Notes: generated by a model from the sequence alone, not told the origin. Positions 47,125 through 57,135 are shown, counted from the stretch's first letter. The stretch is DNA of 64,000 bases from Sphingomonas sp. MA1305 (GCF_016107325.1 NZ_RCVT01000001.1:1-64000), one strand, 5' to 3'. Numbers and translations are program-made.

Positions 47125-47421
47125 ATGGGCAACAGTCTCAAGAGTGCGCAATTTCTTCTAGAAAGTCGGTTCCGGGACGCGGCCAGCGGCCGTCCCGAAG
47201 CCTTGTTCGATCTGGGCGTCTGCTATTCGACCGGCACCTCGGGGGCGGGTATCGACCTGATCGAGGCGCATAAATGGTTCAATCTGGCGGCGATGTACGG
47301 TCTGGCCGAAGCCGCCGATGCGCGCACCGAGGTGGCCGAGGACATGACCGCCCGCGAGATCGCCGAGGCGCAGCGCCAGGCGCGCGCGTGGCTCGGCACG
47401 ACCCAGCGCCGCGCGGCGTAA
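47125..47421 (+). CDS. Small Sel1-repeat-like protein
   Basis: The 98-aa protein carries one and a half Sel1/TPR-like repeats (RPEALFDLGVCYSTGTSG..IDLIEAHKWFNLAAMYG), then a charged helix (TAREIAEAQRQARAWL). Sel1 repeats mediate protein contacts. AAAGGGGTGACCG precedes the ATG. No partner is apparent. Confidence 0.8.
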   Translation: MGNSLKSAQFLLESRFRDAASGRPEALFDLGVCYSTGTSGAGIDLIEAHKWFNLAAMYGLAEAADARTEVAEDMTAREIAEAQRQARAWLGTTQRRAA

Positions 47422-47519
47422 GCATCGACGGTTGTAACCGCCCATCGCTGGACGACCCCTTCATCGTTCTCGCGGCGTTCGCCGGGACGATGGAGTGTGC
47501 GGGATACATCCCAAAGACT

Positions 47520-47613
47520 GTCATTCCCGCGCAGGCGGGAATCCAGAACCTCTCACCTTGCAGCAAGAGGCGCAACGGTAGCGCGTCTGGATTCCCGCCT
47601 GCGCGGGAATGAC
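47520..47613. repeat. REPIN-like inverted pair of palindromes
   Basis: Left arm GTCATTCCCGCGCAGGCGGG... (47520-47547) and right arm ...CCCGCCTGCGCGGGAATGAC (47586-47613) are exact inverted copies; each has an inner palindrome (CCCGCGCAGGCGGG, imperfect). It lies 10 nt downstream of the topA stop and may also act in mRNA end formation. Confidence 0.78.
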
Positions 47614-47622
47614 GGATGGTGG

Positions 47623-50178
47623 TTATCCAGCCTTCTTCTTTGCCGGGGCCTTCTTCGCGGCAGGCTTTGCCGCGCCCTTCGCCGCCGTCTTCTTGGCCGG
47701 TGCCTTCTTCTTGCCCTTCGCGGGCGGTGCCGCCGCGGCGCGCGCGTCGATCAGCTGCGCCGCCTCCTCCAGCGTCAGCGCGTCGGGGGTCACCGACTTG
47801 GGCAGCGTCGCATTGGTCGTGCCGTCGGTGACATAGGGGCCGTAGCGCCCCTCCATCAGCTTGATCTCCGCCTCGGTCCGCGGATGCTTGCCCAGTTCCT
47901 TGAGCGGGGCCCGCGCCGCGCCGCGCTGCGGCCGGCCGCCGCCCGCCGCCGCGTCCGCCAGCTTGGCGACCGCGGCGTTCATGCCGGTCTCGAACACCTC
48001 GGCGGTCGACTGCAACCGGGCATATTTGCCGTCATGCGCCAGATAGGGGCCATAGCGGCCGATCGAGGCGGTGATGTCCTTGCCCGTTTCCGGATGCTGG
48101 CCGATCGTCCGCGGCAGGCTGAGCAGCTTCAGCGCCCATTCGAGATCGAGCTCGCCGATGTCCTTGGGGATCGACGCGCGCTTTGCCTCCTTGCCCTCGC
48201 CGAGCTGGATATAGGGGCCGAAGCGCCCCGACTTGCGCTCGACCTCCAGACCGGTGGCCGGGTCCTTGCCGAGGTTTTCCGGTCCCGTATCCTCGCCGGC
48301 CGCGCCGCCAGCCTGCGCGAAGCGGCGGGTGAATTTGCACTCGGGGTAATTGGAGCAGGCGATGAACGCGCCGAACCGGCCGCCGCGCAGCGCGAGCCGA
48401 CCCTCGCCGCAATTCGGGCACAGCCGCGGGTCGGAGCCGTCCGCCTTTTCCGGAAACAGATAGTCGCCCAGGAACTGGTCGAGTTCGGCGGTGATTGCAC
48501 TCGGCTGCTGCTCCATCACCTCGGCGGTGCGCGGCTTGAAGTCGCGCCAGAAGGCTTCCAGCACCGCCTGCCATTGCGCACGGCCGCCGGACACGTCGTC
48601 CAGCTCCTCTTCCAGCTCGGCCGTATAATCGAAGCCGACATATTTCTCGAAGAAGCGTTCGAGGAAGGCGGTCACCAGCCGGCCGCTTTCCTCGGCGAAG
48701 AAGCGGTTCTTCTCGACCCGGACATAGCCGCGGTCCTTCAGCGTCTTGATGATCGAGGCATAGGTCGACGGGCGGCCGATCCCCAATTCCTCCATCCGCT
48801 TGACCAGCGACGCTTCAGAGAAACGCGGCGGCGGCTGGGTGAAATGCTGTTCGGCATCGACGGCCTTCTTCGCCGGCGCGTCGCCGTCGCGCAGCCGGGG
48901 CAGGCGACGCGCCTCCTCATCCTGCGAATCGTCGGTGCCTTCCTCGTAGAGCGCGAGGAAGCCGGGGAACATCACCACCTGACCGGTGGCGCGCAGCACG
49001 TTGCGCCCGGTGCCGTCGGCCATCTCGACCGTCGTCCGCTCCAGCCGAGCGGACGCCATCTGGCTGGCGAGCGCGCGCTTCCAGATCAGGTCATAGAGGC
49101 GTGCATGGTCGCCGCCGCCGACCCGGTCCTTGCCGAAATCGGTCGGCCGGATCGCCTCGTGCGCTTCCTGCGCGTTCTTCGCCTTGGTCTGATATTGGCG
49201 CGGCGAATCCGGCACGTAATGGGCGTCATAGCGGTCGGCGATCGCCTTCCTCGCGGCGGAAATCGCGCTGCCGTCCATCTGCACGCCGTCGGTACGCATG
49301 TAGGTGATCGCGCCGTCCTCGTAGAGGCCCTGGGCGATCCGCATCGTATGGTCGGCCGAGAAGCCGAGCTTGCGCGCCGCCTCCTGCTGGAGCGTGGAGG
49401 TGGTGAACGGCGGCGGCGGATTGCGCGTCGCCGGCTTGGTCTCGACCGACTGGACGGTGAACTTGCCCGCCTCGACGTCCGCCTTGGCGGCGAGCGCGTC
49501 GCCCTGATTGCCGATCGACAGGCGGTCGAGCTTCTGGCCCTTCCACGTCACCAGCCGTGCGGTGAACGGCGTGCCGTCCTGCTCCATCTGCGCGGTCACC
49601 GACCAATATTCCTGCGCAACGAACTTCTCGATCTCGCGCTCGCGGTCGACGATCAGGCGCAGCGCCACCGACTGGACGCGGCCCGCCGACTTCGCGCCGG
49701 GCAGCTTGCGCCACAGCACCGGCGACAGCGTGAATCCGACCAGATAGTCGAGCGCGCGACGGGCACGGTAGGCGTCGATCAGGTCGGTATCGAGTTCGCG
49801 CGGGGCGGCCATCGCCGCGGTCACCGCCGGCTTGGTGATCGCGTTGAACGTCACCCGCTGCACGTCCTTGGGCAGCGCCTTCTTGGCGCGCAGCACCTCC
49901 TGCACGTGCCAGCTGATCGCCTCGCCCTCGCGATCGGGGTCGGTCGCCAGGATCAGGCGGTCGGCATGCTTCGCCTCGTCGGCGATCGCCTTCAGCTGGC
50001 GCGTCTTGTCGGCGTAATTCTCCCATTCCATCGCGAAGCCGGCATCCGGATCGACGCTGCCGTCCTTCGCCGGCAGGTCCCGGACGTGGCCGTAGGAGGC
50101 GAGGACGCGATAGTCCGCACCGAGGTACTTTTCGATGGTCTTCGCCTTGGCGGGCGATTCGACGATGACGAGTTGCAT
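47623..50178 (-). CDS. topA: DNA topoisomerase I TopA
   Basis: The 851-aa enzyme has the Toprim domain (VIVESPAKAKTIEKYL, then TDPDREGEAISWH), the catalytic tyrosine in GAITYMRTDG, one clear Cys4 zinc finger (CPNCGEG...ACSNYPEC), later Gly-Arg-Tyr/Phe-Gly-Pro-Tyr repeats typical of alphaproteobacterial TopA, and a Lys/Ala/Pro-rich tail of about 45 residues. It relaxes negative supercoils. The start MQLVIVES is set by the Toprim N-terminus. Divergent from the TMEM175-like gene. Confidence 0.97.
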   Translation of the reverse strand: MQLVIVESPAKAKTIEKYLGADYRVLASYGHVRDLPAKDGSVDPDAGFAMEWENYADKTRQLKAIADEAKHADRLILATDPDREGEAISWHVQEVLRAKKALPKDVQRVTFNAITKPAVTAAMAAPRELDTDLIDAYRARRALDYLVGFTLSPVLWRKLPGAKSAGRVQSVALRLIVDREREIEKFVAQEYWSVTAQMEQDGTPFTARLVTWKGQKLDRLSIGNQGDALAAKADVEAGKFTVQSVETKPATRNPPPPFTTSTLQQEAARKLGFSADHTMRIAQGLYEDGAITYMRTDGVQMDGSAISAARKAIADRYDAHYVPDSPRQYQTKAKNAQEAHEAIRPTDFGKDRVGGGDHARLYDLIWKRALASQMASARLERTTVEMADGTGRNVLRATGQVVMFPGFLALYEEGTDDSQDEEARRLPRLRDGDAPAKKAVDAEQHFTQPPPRFSEASLVKRMEELGIGRPSTYASIIKTLKDRGYVRVEKNRFFAEESGRLVTAFLERFFEKYVGFDYTAELEEELDDVSGGRAQWQAVLEAFWRDFKPRTAEVMEQQPSAITAELDQFLGDYLFPEKADGSDPRLCPNCGEGRLALRGGRFGAFIACSNYPECKFTRRFAQAGGAAGEDTGPENLGKDPATGLEVERKSGRFGPYIQLGEGKEAKRASIPKDIGELDLEWALKLLSLPRTIGQHPETGKDITASIGRYGPYLAHDGKYARLQSTAEVFETGMNAAVAKLADAAAGGGRPQRGAARAPLKELGKHPRTEAEIKLMEGRYGPYVTDGTTNATLPKSVTPDALTLEEAAQLIDARAAAAPPAKGKKKAPAKKTAAKGAAKPAAKKAPAKKKAG

Positions 50179-50258
50179 GACGGTCGTATAAGGTCCTTGC
50201 GTGTACGCGCGAGGGTGGAAAGCCGGCGCGGCCACTGTCAACAGGGGGCTGGACGGAT

Positions 50259-50927
50259 GTGGGGATTTTGGCGCCGGCGGCGCAAGTCGTGATCGACGGC
50301 GGCACCCGCGAAGGGCACGACCGCGCGCAGCTGGAGCGGCTGACCTTCTTTTCCGACGCGGTCTTCGCCATCGCCATGACCCTGCTGGTGGTCGAGGTGA
50401 AGCTGCCCGCGCTGCATCACCCGACCGGGCCGCAGCTCGGCCAGGCGCTGCTCGACCTGATCCCCAATTACGTCGGCTTCCTGGTCAGCTTCCTTGTTCT
50501 CGGCCGGTTCTGGCTGGCGCACCACGAGGTGATGGGCTTGCTCAAGGCGGCGGACAAAAGGCTGGTGTCGGTCAACCTCTTCCTGCTGCTCGGCGTCGCG
50601 TTCATGCCGTTCCCGACCGCGATCATCAGCGAATACGTCCAGCTGCGCGTCGGCATCGGCTTCTACACCGGCTGGCTGATCCTGCTCGGCCTGCTCAACC
50701 GCCTCCTGATCCGCAGCATCATCAAAAATCCGGCGCTGCTCGACCACGGCATGACCGTGGAGGATCTCGCTCCTTTTCTGCGACGCAGCTGGATCCCGAT
50801 CCTGATCGGCCTCGCCGCCTTCGCCGGGGGCATGGTGACCTGGATGGCGGCACTCGCCGTGCTGATGATCGGCAGCCCGCTGATCTCCGTGCTGGTCGGA
50901 CGATATGCCGGGCGGCGCCGGGGGTAA
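50259..50927 (+). CDS. TMEM175 (DUF1211) family potassium channel-like protein
   Basis: The 222-aa protein has six membrane segments with the TMEM175 hallmark FFSDAVFAIAMTLLVVEV in the first helix. Bacterial TMEM175 proteins form tetrameric potassium-permeable channels. The start is GTG 50259; a GTG ten codons later is also possible. Confidence 0.85.
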   Translation: MGILAPAAQVVIDGGTREGHDRAQLERLTFFSDAVFAIAMTLLVVEVKLPALHHPTGPQLGQALLDLIPNYVGFLVSFLVLGRFWLAHHEVMGLLKAADKRLVSVNLFLLLGVAFMPFPTAIISEYVQLRVGIGFYTGWLILLGLLNRLLIRSIIKNPALLDHGMTVEDLAPFLRRSWIPILIGLAAFAGGMVTWMAALAVLMIGSPLISVLVGRYAGRRRG

Positions 50928-51054
50928 GTCGGCTGGGAAGACTGGGTGTCCGCGTCCGGGGAAGCGGAAAGACCGCTTACGGGAACGCCGATGGCGATCG
51001 CCGACAGAGCGCGGCCCCGCCTTTCCCGAAAAGGATGATGAAGTGAGAAACCCG

Positions 51055-51450
51055 CTATTGGCCTTGCGGGAAGTGCTGAACCTCACCCGGTATGTCGATC
51101 CAATGGTGTTTGGACTGTTCCCAGACTGACCGCGATGGTGCGGAGAAGGTTGGATCAGCGATTGACCCGAGCGCAACGCCGAGAAGGTCAGGCTGCTTCG
51201 CCAGCTTGAGAAAAATCGTCGAGCCGCACACCGGGCAGAAGAATGTCTCGACCTTGTTTCCTACAGCCGAGACACGTTCATAGGCTTTCGCCTCACCAGC
51301 TATGGCGGCCTGATCCATTCGGTAATACGCCAGCACACCAAACGGCGCGCCGGTTCGTTTCTGACAATCGACACAATGACAAGCGATCGTGATAAGCGGA
51401 CGCGAAGGCAGGTCTATCGTCAACTGATTGCACTGACAGGCTGCTTTCAT
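51055..51450 (-). CDS. GFA/CENP-V-fold zinc protein
   Basis: The 131-aa protein has the GFA cysteine set: Cys5 and Cys7 (MKAACQCNQL), Cys24, Cys26, Cys29 (ACHCVDCQKRTGAPF) and a later CPVCGS. The family includes glutathione-dependent formaldehyde-activating enzyme, but most members have no shown activity. The coding sequence is clearly lower in GC than its neighbours and lies in a low-GC patch with no other gene, which suggests acquisition. Confidence 0.88.
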   Translation of the reverse strand: MKAACQCNQLTIDLPSRPLITIACHCVDCQKRTGAPFGVLAYYRMDQAAIAGEAKAYERVSAVGNKVETFFCPVCGSTIFLKLAKQPDLLGVALGSIADPTFSAPSRSVWEQSKHHWIDIPGEVQHFPQGQ

Positions 51451-52010
51451 TGTCGCATCCGCTCTATCTGCCAACCCTGTTGTAGCGGCCTGCCGCTTTC
51501 CCGCAAACGAACCCATTGCGGTGGAGTCGTCCGAGTCGTCTAAGGCGACGGTAGTCTGCGGCGCCTGCTTCCCTAGATCCGTTCCCAATTGCTCTTTCCC
51601 GAAAGGGCATGTCGGAGACGGAGAAACGGGCAAGATCGCGCATATCGAACGGCAGTGTCGGGTAGCCCGGATCACCAGCCTGCCCGACCGGGGTGGGCGC
51701 CAGCGACCGCTTGGGCGTCATGGTCGCTCCAACGGCAACCGCGCCCGCGAAGGGATCCGCTCCGCCAAAGAGCCCATCACCGAACACCCCCTCCCGCACG
51801 CAGGACAATCGCTGTCCTACAAAGGTTCGAAACGCTATGATCCGGCAGGCGTGCACGGCGCCTTCGCTCTTTCTCATCGATGATGACGGCTTTCGCACGA
51901 ATCGAGAAGTGCGAGTGCCGAGACCGTTCGGGTTTGACGCAGCAATCGTTCGTCAGCGGGGTCGAAGATAGCACGTTCAGGCGTCAATTCTGTCAAGACT
52001 CGCGCGGCTG
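51451..52010. other. 560-nt region without a recognisable gene
   Basis: This stretch lies between the GFA gene and dprA and is lower in GC than the flanks. Open frames exist on both strands but none has a family-like sequence, a good ribosome site or third-position GC bias like the genuine genes. It may be degraded DNA that came in with the GFA gene. Confidence 0.5.
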
Positions 52011-53084
52011 CTACCCGCTGACGCGACCGCCGGCATGGCGCTCGAGCCGACCGGCGAGCTCCAGTTCCAGCAATATCGTCTGTACCACCGCGGGGGCGAG
52101 GTCCGACTGGCGGATCAGCTCGTCGACCGGCACCGGTACAGGGCCGAGCAGCGCCGTTACCCTGGCGCGCTCGCGATCGGAGGCATCGGCGGGCGGCGGC
52201 GCCTCGAACGGGAGGGCCGGCGCACGGACGCTGCGCGGGTCGATCGGGCGGATCTGTTCGAGCACGTCGGCGGCGGTCTGAATCAGCGTCGCGCCTTCGC
52301 GGATCAACAGATTGCACCCCTGCGCGCGCGGGTCGAGTGGGCTGCCGGGTACCGCCATCACCTCCCGGCCCGCTTCGTTCGCGAGGCGGGCGGTGATCAG
52401 CGACCCGGACCTGGGTGCCGCCTCCACCACCACGGTGCCGATCGCGAGGGCCGCGATGATCCGGTTGCGGGAAGGGAAGTGGCGGGCGAGTGGCTGCGCA
52501 CCGGGCGGTTGTTCGGCGATCAGCAAGGACCGCTCCGCGACGCTTTCCTGCAAGGCGGCGTTTTCGGGCGGGAAGGCGATATCGATGCCGCTGGCGATGA
52601 CCCCGATGGTGTGCGGCATCGCGCCGGCATGAGCGGCGGTGTCGATGCCGCGCGCCAGGCCGGAGACGATCGTCACGCCCTCCGCCGCGAGATCGTGCGC
52701 CAGCCCGCGCGCGAAGCGACATGCGGCGGCCGACGCATTGCGGGCGCCGACGATCGCGACACAGGCGCGGCGGGCGAGGGCGATGTCACCGCGAACGATC
52801 AGCACCGGCGGGGCGCTGTCCAGTTCGGCGAGCAAAGGGGGGTAGTCTGGGTCGCCGAGGAACAGGTGCCGCGCGCCGAGCCGGTCGACGGTGGCGATCT
52901 CCTGCGCCACGACCGCCGGATCGGGAATGCGCGGCGCCTGCCCGCCACCGCGCCGCGCCAGCATCGGCAGCGCCGCCAGCGCCGCGGCAGGATCGGCGAA
53001 GCGCGCGATCAACTGGCGGTAGGTGACGGGACCGACTCCCGGCGTGCGGATCAAGCGTAGATGGTCGAGGACGGGGTCTCCCAC
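52011..53084 (-). CDS. dprA: DNA-processing protein DprA
   Basis: The 357-aa protein has an N-terminal SAM-like/HhH part (IRTPGVGPVTYRQLIARF), the Rossmann-fold core (VAIVGARNASAAACRFARGLA, IVSGLARGIDTAAH, FPSRNRIIAAL) and a C-terminal winged helix (DELIRQSDLAPAVVQTILLELELAG). DprA loads RecA on incoming single-stranded DNA in transformation. It lies 12 nt downstream of plsY. Confidence 0.95.
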   Translation of the reverse strand: MGDPVLDHLRLIRTPGVGPVTYRQLIARFADPAAALAALPMLARRGGGQAPRIPDPAVVAQEIATVDRLGARHLFLGDPDYPPLLAELDSAPPVLIVRGDIALARRACVAIVGARNASAAACRFARGLAHDLAAEGVTIVSGLARGIDTAAHAGAMPHTIGVIASGIDIAFPPENAALQESVAERSLLIAEQPPGAQPLARHFPSRNRIIAALAIGTVVVEAAPRSGSLITARLANEAGREVMAVPGSPLDPRAQGCNLLIREGATLIQTAADVLEQIRPIDPRSVRAPALPFEAPPPADASDRERARVTALLGPVPVPVDELIRQSDLAPAVVQTILLELELAGRLERHAGGRVSG

Positions 53085-53096
53085 GACCGCCTCAGC

Positions 53097-53705
53097 TCAG
53101 TCGCGTTTGTCGCCGCCGATGCGCGGCTCCGTCCCCGTCGCCAGCCGCTCGATATTCTCGCGGTGCTTCCACAGCACGATCGCGGCGAGTGCGAGCAGCA
53201 GCATGACCAGGTCGAACCGCCCGAACACCGCGGCGCCGACCGGCGCGGCGACGGCCGCGGCCATGCCGGCGACCGACGAGATTCTGATCAGTGCCAGCAG
53301 GCCGAGCCAGACGACGGCATAGAGCAGCCCGATCGGCCAGTGGAGGGCCAGCACGATGCCCATCAGCGTCGCTACCCCCTTGCCGCCGCGGAAGCGCAGC
53401 CAGACCGGATAGCAATGGCCGATGAAAGCGGCGGCCGCGGCGACCGGTTCGTTGCCCGGGAACAGCCAGGCGATCAGCCAGACCGCGACGGCCCCTTTCA
53501 GCAGATCGAGCAGCAGCGTCGCCGCCGCGAGTCCCTTGCGGCCGGTGCGCAACACGTTGGTCGCGCCGATATTGCCCGAGCCGATCTGGCGCAGGTCGCC
53601 CGCCCCGCCGATCCGCGTCAGGATCACGCCAAACGGGATCGAGCCGAGCAAATAGCCGATCACCAGCGCGAGCGTCGGCGCGATCCAGAGAATGTCGGTC
53701 TGCAA
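53097..53705 (-). CDS. plsY: Acyl-phosphate glycerol-3-phosphate acyltransferase PlsY
   Basis: The 202-aa membrane protein has the PlsY motifs GYLLGSIPFG, the IGSGNIGATNVLR phosphate-binding loop, the FRGGKGVATLMG loop, and a final HRENIERL segment. It makes lysophosphatidate, the first acylation in phospholipid synthesis. Divergent from murI. Confidence 0.96.
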   Translation of the reverse strand: MQTDILWIAPTLALVIGYLLGSIPFGVILTRIGGAGDLRQIGSGNIGATNVLRTGRKGLAAATLLLDLLKGAVAVWLIAWLFPGNEPVAAAAAFIGHCYPVWLRFRGGKGVATLMGIVLALHWPIGLLYAVVWLGLLALIRISSVAGMAAAVAAPVGAAVFGRFDLVMLLLALAAIVLWKHRENIERLATGTEPRIGGDKRD

Positions 53706-53875
53706 ACGGCCCCCTTCCGTTCCGCATGATAGCGGGGCCGATCGGGATTGACCACAACATCGATCGCGTGGGTCGGTTCGCGGAATTTCGGGCGGTCACG
53801 GCTGGCCCATGCCGCGATGCGAAGGATACTCGCCGGGCTTTGCCAGGTGTACGCCGCGCTTCTATGGCGGCCGCG

Positions 53876-54670
53876 ATGGACGCGCGGCCGATCCTGTTTT
53901 TCGATTCGGGGGTGGGGGGCCTGTCGGTGGTCCGTCCGGCGCAGGCGCTGCTGCCCCGTGCGCCGCTCGTCTACGCCGCCGATTCCGCGGGCTTTCCTTA
54001 TGGCATCAAGACGGAAAGCGAGATCGCCGCCCGCGTGCCGGCGTTGCTCGGGCGACTGGTCGAACGCTATCGCCCGCGACTGGTGGTGATCGCCTGCAAC
54101 ACCGCCTCGACGATCGCCCTGCCGGCGGTGCGTGCCGCGCTCGACGTGCCGGTGGTCGGTACGGTCCCGGCGATCAAGCCCGCCGCCGCGCTCAGCACGA
54201 CGCGCGTCATCGGCGTGCTGGGCACGGAAGCGACCGTGCGCCAACCCTATGTCGACGATCTCGCCGCGCGCTTCGCCGCCGATTGCCTGGTGCTCCGCCA
54301 CGGCTCGGCACGGCTGGTCGATCTGGCCGAGGCGGCGCTTGCGGGAACGCCGCCGCCGCCCGAGGCGCTGGCCGGGGAACTGGCTGGTCTGTTCGGCCAG
54401 CCCGGCGGCGCGGCGATCGACGTGATCGTCAACGCCTGCACGCATTTCCCACTGCTGGAGACCGCGATGGCGGCGGTGGCGCCTGCGGGGGTACGCTTCG
54501 TCGATGGCGGCCCCGGCATCGCGCGGCGCATCGCCACGCTGACCGAGGGGCAGGACTGGCCCGCCGCCGCCGGACTGGCGCGGCTCGTCTTCACGCAAGT
54601 CGGTGCGCGCGAACAGGCGATCGCAAACGGGCTCGCCCGCCACGGCTTCGGCGCGGCGGAGCAGCTTTAG
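53876..54670 (+). CDS. murI: Glutamate racemase MurI
   Basis: The 264-aa enzyme has both catalytic cysteines (VIACNTAST and VNACTHFPLL), with the ILFFDSGVGGLSV start and the ADSAGFPYG loop. It provides D-glutamate for peptidoglycan. ATG 53876 has GGCGG upstream; an ATG four codons earlier is possible. 97 nt separate it from hemA. Confidence 0.94.
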   Translation: MDARPILFFDSGVGGLSVVRPAQALLPRAPLVYAADSAGFPYGIKTESEIAARVPALLGRLVERYRPRLVVIACNTASTIALPAVRAALDVPVVGTVPAIKPAAALSTTRVIGVLGTEATVRQPYVDDLAARFAADCLVLRHGSARLVDLAEAALAGTPPPPEALAGELAGLFGQPGGAAIDVIVNACTHFPLLETAMAAVAPAGVRFVDGGPGIARRIATLTEGQDWPAAAGLARLVFTQVGAREQAIANGLARHGFGAAEQL

Positions 54671-54684
54671 CCGCGGGAAGGCTG

Positions 54685-54697
54685 GGACAATTTGTCC
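54685..54697. promoter_or_regulatory. 13-nt palindrome upstream of hemA
   Basis: GGACAA-T-TTGTCC is a perfect inverted repeat in the gap between murI and hemA, 71 nt before the hemA ATG. It does not match the FnrL box (TTGAT-N4-ATCAA) known for hemA in some relatives. It may be an operator for an unknown regulator, or part of a weak murI terminator. Confidence 0.4.
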
Positions 54698-54767
54698 AAG
54701 CCGTCGATGACGGTCAGTGCTTTTCTCCACTGGCATGGGAGCGATGCGAAGGTTACATCGGCTCTCC

Positions 54768-56042
54768 ATGAACAGCGACGGCCTCGTGACCCATCCGGTC
54801 ATCCCCCGCTCCGCCGGTGACGCGCGCGTCGACTATTCGCGCGTCTTTACCCAGGCGATCGACCGGTTGCATGCCGAAGGCCGCTACCGTGTCTTCATCG
54901 ACATCCTGCGCAACAAGGGCATGTTCCCCAATGCGCGGTGCTTCGCCGGGCATAACGGGCCGAAGCCGATCACCGTCTGGTGCTCCAACGACTATCTCGC
55001 CATGGGCCAGCATCCCAAGGTGATCGCGGCGATGGAAGAAGCTCTGCACGACGTTGGTGCCGGCTCTGGCGGCACCCGCAACATCGGCGGCAACACCCAT
55101 TACCACGTCGATCTGGAGTCGGAACTCGCCGATCTGCACGGCAAGGAAGCGGCGCTGCTGTTCACCAGCGGCTACGTCTCGAACGAGGCGACGCTCTCCA
55201 CCATGGCGAAGATCCTGCCGGGCTGCGTGATCTTCTCCGACGAGCTCAATCACGCCTCGATGATCGCCGGCATCCGCAATGCCGGGTGCGAGAAGCGGAT
55301 CTTCCGCCACAACGACCTTGCCCATCTCGAGGAACTGCTGGCGGCCGAGGATCCGTCGGTGCCCAAGCTGATCGCGTTCGAGAGCGTCTATTCGATGGAG
55401 GCCGACGTCGCGCCGATCGCGGCGATCTGCGACCTCGCCGATAAATACAATGCGCTGACCTATCTCGACGAAGTGCATGCGGTCGGCATGTACGGGGAGC
55501 GCGGCGGCGGCATTTCGGAACGCGATGGCGTCGCGCACCGGCTGACGATCATCGAGGGGACGCTGGGCAAGGCGTTCGGCGTGATGGGCGGTTATATCGC
55601 CGCCGACCGCACGATCGTCGACGTGATCCGCTCCTACGCGCCGGGTTTCATCTTCACCACCTCGCTGTCGCCCGTGCTCGTCGCCGGGGTGCTCGCCAGC
55701 GTCCGCCACCTCAAGGCGTCGAGCGTCGAGCGCGAGGGACAGCAGGCGGCGGCGTCGATGCTGAAGGCGATGCTCAGCGAGGCCGGTCTGCCGGTGATGC
55801 TGGGCGAGACGCATATCGTGCCGGTGCTGGTCGGCGATCCGGTCAAGGCCAAGGCGATCAGCGACATCCTGCTCGCCGAATATGGCGTCTACGTCCAGCC
55901 GATCAATTATCCGACGGTGCCGCGCGGTACCGAACGTCTGCGCTTCACGCCGGGGCCGAGCCACGACGAGGCGATGATGCGGGAACTGACCGGCGCGCTG
56001 GTCGAGATCTGGGGCCGCCTCGACCTGCGCAAGGCGGCCTGA
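54768..56042 (+). CDS. hemA: 5-aminolevulinate synthase HemA
   Basis: The 424-aa PLP enzyme has the [14 protein letters not shown] start of the catalytic core, [16 protein letters not shown], the [12 protein letters not shown] aspartate and the PLP lysine in [14 protein letters not shown]. It condenses glycine and succinyl-CoA (C4 pathway), diagnostic of alphaproteobacteria. ATG 54768 (MNSDGLV) is used; ATGs at 54735 and 54744 are alternatives, the latter closely behind GGGAG. Confidence 0.95.
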   Translation: MNSDGLVTHPVIPRSAGDARVDYSRVFTQAIDRLHAEGRYRVFIDILRNKGMFPNARCFAGHNGPKPITVWCSNDYLAMGQHPKVIAAMEEALHDVGAGSGGTRNIGGNTHYHVDLESELADLHGKEAALLFTSGYVSNEATLSTMAKILPGCVIFSDELNHASMIAGIRNAGCEKRIFRHNDLAHLEELLAAEDPSVPKLIAFESVYSMEADVAPIAAICDLADKYNALTYLDEVHAVGMYGERGGGISERDGVAHRLTIIEGTLGKAFGVMGGYIAADRTIVDVIRSYAPGFIFTTSLSPVLVAGVLASVRHLKASSVEREGQQAAASMLKAMLSEAGLPVMLGETHIVPVLVGDPVKAKAISDILLAEYGVYVQPINYPTVPRGTERLRFTPGPSHDEAMMRELTGALVEIWGRLDLRKAA

Positions 56043-56046
56043 CGGC

Positions 56047-56559
56047 TCAGTCGAGGAAGCCGCAGACGATCGTCAGCACGCCCAGTCCGATCGACAAGGG
56101 CACGCGCATGGCCATCCAACCGGCCGGCGCGATGCCCGCATCGGCAAGCCGGCGATCGACCAGCAGGGTCAGCAGCACGCCCGATCCCAACAGCACCAGC
56201 GCCAGATCGGTCGGCACGACCCGGCTGATCGCAAGCAGGATGACGAAAGCGGTCAGGATCGGCGGCACCACCGCGATCGTCGCCAGCCGCCCCTGGCCGG
56301 CAGACTGACGGCACATCGCGAATCCCCACCAGATGCCACCGAGGAAGCTCAGGATCAGCGCGGCATAGCCGAAGGCAAAGAGCGGACCGATGTCGCTGGC
56401 CGGATCGAGCGCCGACACTGCGGTCGCGGCGATCTGCGGGAGCAGTCCGGCATAGCCGAGGATCAACGGCGACTCGCCGATCTGGCCGATGCCATGCGTC
56501 GGAAGAGCGGGCGCCACTGGCGTGGGCGGCGCCCGCGACTGATCCGGATCAAAGTTCAT
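56047..56559 (-). CDS. DUF3429 family membrane protein
   Basis: The 170-aa protein has five hydrophobic segments and the DUF3429 pattern (LGYAGLLPQIAATAV, YAALILSFLGGIWWGFAM). No function is known. ATG 56559 (MNFDPDQSRA) is chosen. It converges with hemA (4 nt apart) and is divergent from rpiB. Confidence 0.8.
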   Translation of the reverse strand: MNFDPDQSRAPPTPVAPALPTHGIGQIGESPLILGYAGLLPQIAATAVSALDPASDIGPLFAFGYAALILSFLGGIWWGFAMCRQSAGQGRLATIAVVPPILTAFVILLAISRVVPTDLALVLLGSGVLLTLLVDRRLADAGIAPAGWMAMRVPLSIGLGVLTIVCGFLD

Positions 56560-56696
56560 GCGCCGCCAACCGTGGGCGTACGCTAACGTTCCCTCGTGAC
56601 CGACATGGGCGCGACGAAGCGCATTCCAGAGGTGGAAATCCCCGCCATGCAGGGCTAAGGCCGCCGCATTCATCCTTTGTCGGGACGCCATACGCC

Positions 56697-57131
56697 TTGC
56701 GCATTGCCCTTGCTTCCGATCATGCCGCCGTCGCGCTGAAAGCGGCGCTCGCCGATCACGTCCGTTCGGCGGGTCACGAGGTGCTCGATCTCGGTACGGA
56801 CGGTACCGCCAGCGTCGACTATCCGGATTATGGCTTCGCCATTGCCGAAGCGCTGGCCGACGGGCGGGTCGAGCGGGGGATCGCGCTCTGCGGTTCCGGC
56901 ATCGGCATCATGATCGCCGCCAACCGCAATCCCGCCTGCCGCTGCGCCTTGGTGTCGGAGCCGCTGTCCGCACGACTGGCTCGAACTCACAACGACGCCA
57001 ACGCCATCGCAATGGGCGCGCGCCTGATCGGCGAGGAGATGGCCAAGGCCTGCGTCGATGCCTTCCTGTCCGCCGATTTCCAGGGCGGCCGTCACCAGCA
57101 CCGCGTCGACAAATTGTCGCGAAAGGATTGA
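56697..57131 (+). CDS. rpiB: Ribose-5-phosphate isomerase B
   Basis: The 144-aa enzyme has [28 protein letters not shown], the catalytic-cysteine loop [16 protein letters not shown] and the [17 protein letters not shown] segment ([16 protein letters not shown]). It interconverts ribose 5-phosphate and ribulose 5-phosphate. The start is TTG 56697, fixed by the family N-terminus MRIA. It lies 4 nt upstream of glyA. Confidence 0.94.
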   Translation: MRIALASDHAAVALKAALADHVRSAGHEVLDLGTDGTASVDYPDYGFAIAEALADGRVERGIALCGSGIGIMIAANRNPACRCALVSEPLSARLARTHNDANAIAMGARLIGEEMAKACVDAFLSADFQGGRHQHRVDKLSRKD

Positions 57132-57135
57132 CCCG

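Noticed and set aside
51464..51898. Minus-strand open frame upstream of the GFA gene
   Set aside because: Its composition is not like a real protein, no family pattern is seen and it lacks a ribosome site.
54671..54767. FnrL box upstream of hemA
   Set aside because: No TTGAT-N4-ATCAA-like sequence occurs; only the unrelated GGACAA palindrome is found.
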